Assembly (NCBI GenBank): GCA_032622095.1
Contig: CP136066.1
Span: forward strand, 148,459,559 to 148,523,558
Length of the DNA stretch: 64,000 bases
Source: Siphonodentalium dalli
Lineage: Eukaryota; Mollusca; Scaphopoda; Gadilida; Siphonodentaliidae
Direction of reading: 5' to 3'
Shown here in pieces: positions 57,187 through 64,000 of this stretch. The position numbers and the translations under genes are program-made. The notes under the pieces were generated by a model. The model saw only the letters and a list, made by a program, of their open reading frames with translations. It ran no database searches and was not told where the DNA came from. The first letter of the stretch is position 1; the number at the start of each line of letters is the position of its first letter.

Positions 57187-57580
57187 ACTTGTTCAATTGG
57201 AAGTTGGAAATACTGGTGTTCTGCAACTAAGAGTTTGTCGGAACACATGCACTTTTTTTTCAGAACAACGTTTCCCTTCCCATGATGCTTAGAAACAAAA
57301 TGGCAATATGGATGGCGATGAGTCACTCATCGCTAATGGTGCAAAATGTTTCAAACTCCGTTAATTTGGCGTCCGGAATGATTTTATCGTTGCAGAGTTG
57401 TAGATGAGTATTTTATTTATAGGAAACAGGTGACATATGCCCGGTGTTTTGTGTTTAGTGCGTTTATTTGAGATATGTTTGTCCGGCTATTTGGTAATGT
57501 TTTAATAACTTGTCTCTAATTCTATTAGGATACCGATTTATAAATTTGATTAAAACCTTATTTTTGGGACTTTAGAACAG
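56884..57580. mobile_element. Inverted repeat with ~290-bp arms, ~100-bp spacer
   Basis: Left arm 56890-57186 and right arm 57290-57580 match through GATTTTATCG(C/T)TGCAG, GTTTCAAACTC(T/C)GTTAA and ATGGC(C/A)ATAT(T/G)GATGGCGA. Arms have diverged by indels as well as substitutions, so it is not recent. Confidence 0.8.
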
Positions 57581-57652
57581 GCAAGCGAGGTACAAAAATT
57601 TATGATATCTGAGTACTGATGTCGGAGTGTTCTCAATGTAGGCTATCAAGGG

Positions 57653-58035
57653 TGGATCCAAGGGGGGGCGCCCCCGGCGTGCACCTCCCCTATTTTCGCC
57701 AGAGCAAGGAATTTTTGCGAGGTGTCCTGGCGCCATTTGTCTCGGCGCCTGAAGATTCCGCACTGAATACTGCTAACGTGCATGCAAATACAGCAGTTTA
57801 CATGTTTTACGTTAATGAAACGTATAGTTTTTTTTAACTGTTGGTTGAAATGACTTCAATTTGGTATTCCACGCGATATGTATAGCCATGCAAGGGGCGA
57901 ATCCAACATCCTGAGATGAAGGCCCGCGGGCTATTTTTCGCCATGCAGAGCAAACAATTCCTGCAACATTTTGTATCGGAGTGTCGGAAAATATCTTGCC
58001 CGGCGCCAAGTTTTGGGCGCCCGAAGTTTCAACAC
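57653..58035 (+). repeat. Two degenerate tandem copies of a GCGCC-rich segment
   Basis: CTATTTTCGCCAGAGCAAGGAATTTTTGC...GGCGCCTGAAG...CACTGAATA at 57690-57770 recurs as CTATTTTTCGCCATGCAGAG...AATTCCTGCAAC...GGGCGCCCGAAG...CACTGAATA at 57930-58045. Confidence 0.55.
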
Positions 58036-58140
58036 TGAATATTTCTATAAAAAATAAATATAGCAATTCTAAAAGTGGAGTCAAAATTTAGACAATTCCA
58101 TCTATATGTAAAGAACAAACGAATGATAAACATGAGTCGT

Positions 58141-58732
58141 CTACATTGCACTCTAGGTCACGGGGGGAGAACTGCGACGTGAGGATCGGTGGCATTCCGA
58201 TAAAGAGACGGTGGAAATCCGCTTTCGGCGACAAACAAGATTTTCTTCGTGTTTGGGCATTCAAACGGAATTGACGTGACAAATCAGGTTTCATATCATC
58301 ATATAGTTATTTTAGTTACTAATATCCATCAAAATCTAGACGCTATGGTGAGTAAAACCAATAGAATCGCCATTTAAAAGTCACGCGACGGTTCGTTTTC
58401 CGATAAAAACGAACCGTCGCGTGTCTTTTATCGGAAAACGAACCATCGCGTGACTTTTAAATGGCTATTCTCTTGGTTTTAGTCACTGTAGCGTCTAGAT
58501 TTTGATGGATATTAGTAACTTAAATAACGATATGATGATATGAAACCTGATTTGTCACGGCAATTCCGTTTGAATGCCCAAACACGAAGAAAATCTCGTT
58601 TGTCGCCGAAAGCGAACCGTCTCGTTTATCGGATTTCCACCGTCTCTTTATCGGAATTCCACCGTCTCTTTATCGGAATGCCACCGATCCTCACGTCGCA
58701 GTTCTGCCCCCGTGTAGGTTATACAATGTAGT
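58141..58732. mobile_element. 592-bp palindrome with nested hairpins and mirrored ORFs
   Basis: CTACATTG...CACGGGGG...AACTGCGACGTGAGGATCGG at the left pairs with the mirror at the right. The centre (58370-58464) is a set of nested hairpins built from ACGCGACGGTTCGTTTTCCG and its complement. Because the arms are so similar, the same peptide start (MKPDLSRQFRLNAQTRRKS) can be read on minus from 58294 and on plus from 58540; this is a by-product. The right arm has an extra CGTCTCTTTATCGGAATTCC unit. No transposase is visible. Confidence 0.85.
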
Positions 58733-58734
58733 CC

Positions 58735-59790
58735 GATCAACGCCCGGACTATAAAACGCACTGGCGGTAGTATCATCGTAAAGAGATTATCTAAAGGCAC
58801 ATACGCCATACTACTATATGGTATACATGTACCGTATACATAGTATATTTTCGAATTATTATAGAAATACATTGCTGGTTCGTTTCCAATGGTATATATG
58901 CATGGCATTTCAAATGGGTTATATCTTCCATCACATGTTGTGCCACCCTAATTGGAACAAATGTGTGATAACAAGACATCTTCAGGTCACGACAAATATG
59001 CATCTGCCATTGCTTAATAAAAAAAAGTCTGACACAAACTCGTTCTTCAAAACATCGGTTTCCATGTGTCGTTATCGTCATTAGTCAGTTGATTGGTTGA
59101 ACACATATTTATTCATAACCCAAACATTTACACAACAGATATTAATTTACATACAATATTTTAATTAACATTATGGATGCAACCAGAATGTAGATGAATA
59201 GGGGATTGGAATACTAGTTAATCAGTTCCGTGTCAGATATGTTTTGGTGAAAACTGTGTTTATACTAATAAAACGAGTACGTGATTGAAGTGTGATCGGA
59301 CCACCCATTTAGCTTGTATTGATGACTTATTTTGCTGGTGTATCATGAAGCTGATGGCTATTAGAAGTAAAAATGAAAAAATCAGCATGGTCAATGGAGG
59401 AATTAAGTGGTTGGATAGATGCATTGTATTACCAGCCAAAACAACTCTATACTAGTACTGTCTAGAAGCCATGATTTTGCGATTATTCATTCTGAATTAC
59501 AAAATATTCTCCCATGCACCAGCCCAAACGATAGGCGACCAGGTGATTCCGGGGGTTATCCATGGGCATGTCCGGTGCACCAAAATCATCATGGCGCCCA
59601 GATAATTCACATTTGCCCAGACTTTCAGAAGATAAGTTCACTGTTCAAAGAAGCTTTGATCTTCCATCACTAACCTTCCATAGTATACCGTAATTGTACT
59701 GAATGTTATTGTCACCCGTTCCATATAGGCCTAATCACAGGGGTTTGACAAGATGATAGTAAATAAAAAATATAATATATATAATATATA
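58735..59790. other. No gene seen
   Basis: Antiparallel short frames near 58791-59084 and one at 59419-59673 have no recognised motif. Confidence 0.4.
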
Positions 59791-60672
59791 TACAAGAGGT
59801 ACGCTGTCGCGTGGCATTTGCCCCCGACCGTAGCAATTCGGATTAAGCATGGACGAAACTGCGGATATCTGAGGAGGTCTATATGACCATTCCAAAAGAA
59901 GTTCGTACAGAAATGTTGACTAAAAACCCCAAAACAAGCGATCCGGAAACCCAATAACAAGCGAAAATTAAAATTTTCTAAGTTGAAAAAAGGGTCACAA
60001 CTCTGGCAAAAATCATCAGATCATACCCAAATTCGCACTTGACATGTATTTTCATATAACTGATCCACAAAAATACGGGATTTGCAATAAAAAAACAAGA
60101 GAAAAATTGAATTTTCTAAGTAAAAAAGGGCCATATCTCTGGTGAAAATGGGTGGACGAAACCCGCGCTATGCATGTAGCTGTTCCCCCATGCTGCTCTA
60201 TCACCATACCCAATATCAGCTAAATCTGCCCAGCGGTTGCTGAACAATAATGCAAAATGTTTGTATGGACGGACAAAATTCAAATTTTCTAAGTTGAAAA
60301 AAGGGCCATTACTCTGGCAAAAATCATCAGATCATACCCAAATTCGCACTTGACATGTATTTTCATATAACTGATTCATAAAAAATACGGGATTTGCAAT
60401 CGTACCACCAAAGCTCACACTATCATCTGGAAACCAAAAAAACAAGAGAAAAATTGAATTTTCTAAGTAAAAAAAAGGGCCATAACTCTGGTGAAAATGG
60501 GTGGACGAAACCCGCGCTATGCATGTAGCTGTTCCCCCATGCTGCTCTATCACCATACCAAATATCAGCTAAATCTGCCCAGCGGTTGCTGAACAATAAT
60601 GCAAAATGTTTGTACGGACGGAGACGTCGACTATATACCCGCCGACTTCAAGTCGGGGGCATAATAATATAA
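59791..60672 (+). mobile_element. Element with 311-bp core tandem repeat and 3' hairpin
   Basis: It starts ACAAGAGGTACGCTG after a (TA)n stretch. Two core units (from 59971 and 60282) are almost identical over AAATTTTCTAAGTTGAAAAA, GCACTTGACATGTATTTTCA, GTGGACGAAACCCGCGC and CCCAGCGGTTGCTGAAC. Unit two has about 37 extra bases at 60400-60437. The right end has a perfect hairpin CCGACTTCAAGTCGG (about 60641-60655) followed by GGGCATAATAATA. The body-then-hairpin architecture resembles 46632-47720. It is non-coding. Confidence 0.65.
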
Positions 60673-60734
60673 AGAATAAGGGGGCAACTAGAGGATTAGC
60701 AATTTACATCATATTTTGTTTATTTTTGGTAACA

Positions 60735-61476
60735 CGAAAATCAGAAACGGTAAACACGTTATCGATCGTGGCGATCTCCATATTCATTGATATTATGACT
60801 GGTATACATCATTCTGACCGTTGCGACTTACATATAGCATAGCATTGACAATATCACCTTATGTTCTCTTTATATCACCGCGACGGCAGGTTTCATTTGC
60901 GAAGCGTTATCTGTTGTCTCCGTGAAGGAGCCAGGTTACGGTGTCCGGGCAAAAATGTACACCTAAAATAAAAGGGCCGAGGAATCTCGGCCGTTCACTT
61001 GTCCGAAAATTCCGGTCTGTTCTTCTGTTCGGGACACTAGCGTACGTTATTGGTGGATGATGCACAATTATCTTCGTGATTTAAGAGTTAATAATACGTG
61101 TCGATAATAACAGCATTACTTGGTAACACAACACTGTTATATCGGGATGAGAAAAGAGCAACAGTGTCAGTAGCATGTCCAAGATTGGGTCGAAATATTC
61201 GGACCACTGTTGCAAAGAGATTCCTCCAGAGAGTTGATAAATTTTGCCGGAACCACAGAGACACCGTCACGCGGCGCCTTCACGGAGACAACAGAAAACG
61301 CTTCGCAAATGAAACCTGCCGTCGCGGTGATATAAAGAGAACATATGTGATATAGTCAATGCGAAGCTAAATGTAAGTTACATGTACATGCGGGCATATT
61401 GATGTATAATAGTCTTAATAGCAATCTATCTGAAGATCGCAACGATCGATAACGTGTTTACCGTTTCCTATTTTCG
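60735..61476. mobile_element. Inverted repeat with ~200-bp arms
   Basis: Left arm from CGAAAATCAGAAACGGTAAA (60735) to CCGTGAAGGAGCC (60932); right arm from GGCGCCTTCACGG (61272) to CCGTTTCCTATTTTCG (61476). Shared inner text includes AAACACGTTATCGATCG, TATATCACCGCGACGGCAGG and TTCATTTGCGAAGCG. The ~340-bp spacer is not mirrored. A frame at 61098-61355 runs from spacer into the right arm and is not recognised. Confidence 0.8.
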
Positions 61477-61924
61477 AGTCAAATAGTTATAAATACCGGT
61501 AAACATTTATATGTCAAATCACTAATCCCCTTGTTTCAATCCTAGTCTTTTATTACTGTTTCCATTTGTATATATTTATTATTAATATTATTTATTATCA
61601 TTCTGACAAACTCCTGTGGCCTAATATAAAGCAATATAAACAGGGTCCAGAACACAGGAAAACGCGTCGTTTTGAATGTAGTAACTAGTATACGCAAAAT
61701 ATCCCGGATCTCCACCTATGAGAAGGGAGTTAAACCCCCCTCTCGTGCTCTCATCCACTCGCCGCCTCGGATGATGCTACGCATCATATTTATAATAATA
61801 CATAGACCCCCCCTTTTCAAATTTCGTGGATCCGCCACTGGGCTATGGATCGTAAGATTGCAATAATCGCCAACCAGTCTCAGTGAGTCAGTCGGTCAAT
61901 GAATGCACTATCTAGAATTACATG

Positions 61925-62295
61925 TCAACTCCCCTTTCGGGTATTACAGACATGGTCCAGGTCTCGACTGTGGTCGGTGCTTTGGTGGACTACTCTAACC
62001 TACAGCCGGGTTCTTTAACGTGCACATAGTCACCCATGTACACGGGTCAGTCATTTATGTCGGCTCCCGATCCGACATCATACCGCACTCACAACAACAT
62101 ACCTGGACATGATGTCGCCATGAAGTGAAGTCAGTTTTGTATTCGGATATAAATTGTGTGATCACGAATGAGACTTTTCAGTCATACAACGTGGTAATCT
62201 GACCAAGTTTGGATTTTTGTCAGAATACCCGACCGGGACTCGATCCCCGGACCTTTAGCACGAGAGACCAGTACGCTATCCACTCGGCCACTGAC
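61925..62295 (-). mobile_element. tRNA-derived SINE
   Basis: The minus-strand 5' head is tRNA-like (see 62219-62295). The body that follows includes GTGTACATGGGTGACTATG and GTGCACGTTAAAGAACCC, and the element fades near 61925. Such elements are transcribed by RNA polymerase III and copied by a partner LINE. No clear tail or target duplication could be read. Confidence 0.6.
62219..62295 (-). ncRNA. tRNA-like head with pol III A and B boxes
   Basis: 77 nt. The acceptor ends GTCAG and CTGAC pair, with wobble or mismatch inside. A box TGGCCGAGTGG fits TRGYNNARNGG exactly. B box GGATCGAGTCC fits GGTTCGANNCC with one mismatch, inside a T-arm CCGGGGATCGAGTCCCGG. The spacing resembles a class I tRNA with CTC at the anticodon position, but the anticodon stem pairs poorly, so it is a SINE head, not a working tRNA. 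Confidence 0.65.
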
Positions 62296-62299
62296 GTTC

Positions 62300-63261
62300 C
62301 AATGCATCGAACTGATGCATCGAACATCGGCAACGTCCGTAAATGAACAGTAATAAACTGAACATGGAATGGCAGCTTTTAACTTACCATCAGAAATATG
62401 AGAGAACGATACAAGGCCATTGACACATTGCCGTCAATTATGTTGAGAAGTTTCCGATTACCTTGAAAATCCTTGTTTAAAAAGATAAAACTTTTTTTGG
62501 AAAATAAAAAATTTCAACCGGAAATTCAGATGCATGACCGAACCGGAAACGGAAACGGAATGTTATATGTCTGGCTTATTGCTGAAATAGTCACGTGGGG
62601 AGATAATTGCGCGCCAATTTGTGAAAGACTCACGGTATGACATAAAAAGCCACTTGTTTTAAAAAACTTGTGGTTTTTGACAAAAATATAACAGGCCTAC
62701 ATCTGCAATATATTAAAATAAATTACACACACGGTATAATCAGTATTAACCGACTTAGCGCACTGCATGCTTATTTCGGCGAATATCGAATAAAAATAAA
62801 TAAACGAAAAGAGATTTTGGCCAAACAGAATCCTAACAGGGATCGGAAAACAAATACAGACATGCATGCGATTTTTTTGTCTTTTGACCATTTTGGGTAC
62901 TCGCCCACACAAAAGCCCAATTTTGTTCCGTTTTTCATATTTTTTTCCGACCAGTTTTTGACACCCATGCACCCCGTTTAAAACAAAATAGAAGCTAATG
63001 TTATATAGTTTTTGTATTTCAAAATATACACCACATATATGCTGAAATATGTGTTATTTTTTATTAAATGCTTTACTTTACATAACATATTTGTTGTCTG
63101 ATATATAATGTAATTTGATGATCAATCTTCAGAAATATTATTTGTCGTATATTTCTACTTGATTGATCTGGACTGATCAGGATATAATCAGTTGTTGATT
63201 TCACACTTGACTGTGTGTCTTAGTGTGTCTTATTAATCTTTGTTCTTATGTCACTATAGAT
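62300..63261. other. No gene seen
   Basis: Antiparallel frames around 62670-62981 overlap and are unrecognised. A CGGAAACGGAAACGGAA short tandem lies near 62543-62558. Confidence 0.4.
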
Positions 63262-63870
63262 AAGATCAGATAAGATAAGATAAGATTTTAATGCAAAATA
63301 CACCCAATGGACAGTTGCACATAAATACAACATAAGGAATAATTTAACATGAGTAACCACATACGATATGCATATATATACGCTTGTGAATTTACTGTCA
63401 TAAAATCTCAGGTATACTTGCTTTTATTAGATATATGTATATAGTCGCGAATGGTGAAGAAAGACCGGATCATGTCGTATATAACGTTAACGGTTGCAAT
63501 GTGTTCATTCTGCATAATAAATGAACTTCTCATAATTTGTCATTTCTAAGAAATGAGGGCACGTTGCAATTATGTCCTTTACATAAGCTTCGCGAATACT
63601 TTCATAGGCCCGACATTCTAAGATGAAATGATATTCTGACTCAATTTGTTTTGAATTACACGCAGAACACAATCTTTCTCTCACAGGTTTTGGGGGCTGT
63701 TTAATTGTGTCTCCCTTTTCGATGTCCAGTCGATGATTACTGATTCTCAATCTTGTGAATAGAATTCTCGCTTTGACAGATCGCGCATTGACACTGTATG
63801 GTTCAATTTCATACTTTGACTTGAATAATCTATACGTTCGAATATGTAGCACCTCATTTTAAAGCATATG
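63262..63870 (-). pseudogene. LINE ORF2 C-terminus with (TCTTA)n tail
   Basis: The minus frame from 63852 to 63505 contains RLRISNHRLDIEKG and then RLCSACNSKQIESEYHFILE followed by C. This Cys-x2-Cys...His-x4-Cys zinc-knuckle-like ending follows the RT domain in CR1/RTE-X-like LINEs, the same region as 34960-35080 of the plus-strand relic. After the stop comes a 3' untranslated stretch and a (TCTTA)n tail at about 63262-63292. The frame is intact over 115 codons but the copy is strongly 5'-truncated. Confidence 0.75.
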
Positions 63871-64000
63871 TTATCCAGTAATAACAATGCATATCTTTAG
63901 ATACGGTACCTTGATATTTGAGTAGATATGTGTGTTATCTCATCCGTGACTACATGGGATGCTATATGAACACTACTGTCAGTCTGTCATACCCTGTCGT

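Larger units (their letters stand above)
57647..61840. mobile_element. Candidate 4.2-kb TIR element with 6-bp target duplication
   Basis: The left end CAAGGGTGGATCCAAGGGGG and the right end, reverse complemented, CAGTGGCGGATCCACG, share a GGATCC-containing terminus and both have a G7 run close by. GGCTAT lies immediately outside both ends (57641-57646 and 61841-61846). Ends of the form CAGNGGCGGATCCA are common in hAT-like elements, some lineages of which make 5-6-bp duplications. No transposase frame is visible, and several palindromes and a core-repeat element are nested inside, so the ends could also belong to two different insertions. Confidence 0.45.

Noticed and set aside
58088-58731. 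Two ORFs sharing MKPDLSRQFRLNAQTRRKS on opposite strands
   Set aside because: Explained by the palindrome; no independent support for coding.
61098-61355. 85-codon basic ORF
   Set aside because: It spans the spacer and one arm of an inverted repeat; no motif and no matching frame elsewhere.
62219-62295. Functional tRNA gene
   Set aside because: The anticodon stem pairs poorly and a SINE-like body follows, so it was kept as a SINE head only.

Overview
The window looks like a non-genic or intronic stretch of a draft animal genome, most likely a marine invertebrate and quite possibly a bivalve mollusc. Evidence for this is the AT-rich, CpG-containing DNA, the absence of any operon or compact gene layout, and a dense mix of decayed LINEs, a Penelope-like relic, a tRNA-derived SINE, hAT-, piggyBac- and Tc1-type non-autonomous elements, Helitron-like elements with internal tandem repeats, and a 100-N assembly gap. 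The phylum is inferred from repeat style only. I find no host gene with recognisable exons. The longest open frames are either remnants of mobile elements or by-products of repeats.

Layout. 0.6-2.4 kb: 5'-truncated, inactivated LINE on the minus strand. 2.4-5.8 kb: four fold-back/MITE elements. 6.8-7.9 kb: a CGTG-rich TIR element and a partial Helitron-like pair. 8-16.4 kb: a triplicated segment (copies at 10.5, 13.1 and 15.1 kb) with different indel histories, the last copy cut off by a second CGTG-rich element. 16.5-21.5 kb: fold-backs and a 160-codon unassigned ORF. 21.5-25.2 kb: the most striking structure, a head-to-tail concatemer of Helitron-like elements on the minus strand. Each has a TC 5' end and a hairpin plus CTAG 3' end, and most carry 2-4 copies of a ~122-bp core unit that contains a GCGCATGCGC palindrome. 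25.9-30.7 kb: palindromes, (ATC)n-type microsatellites and LINE tails. 34.2-35.5 kb: decayed LINE 3' half on the plus strand. 37.5 kb: assembly gap. 37.8-40.4 kb: CTTAAG-palindrome array, a TTAA-flanked palindromic element with coding-like arms, and a hAT-type element with 8-bp duplications. 42-47.7 kb: Helitron-like 5' end, piggyBac-type MITE, second copy of the Tc1-type MITE, Penelope GIY-YIG relic, and a 161-bp x5 tandem element. 49.5-57.6 kb: two more hAT-type elements with exact 8-bp duplications, large palindromes, and an inverted pair of a 100-codon hydrophobic ORF. 57.6-61.8 kb: a possible 4.2-kb TIR element with exact 6-bp flanking repeats and several nested palindromes. 61.9-64 kb: tRNA-derived SINE and another LINE 3' end.

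How it works together: nothing here forms a pathway. The common theme is mobile-element activity. Non-LTR retrotransposons left 5'-truncated copies, cut-and-paste transposons left short deletion derivatives with intact termini and target duplications, and rolling-circle-type elements appear to have formed tandem arrays. At least fifteen long inverted repeats lie in 64 kb. All identifications come from reading the sequence, without database searches.
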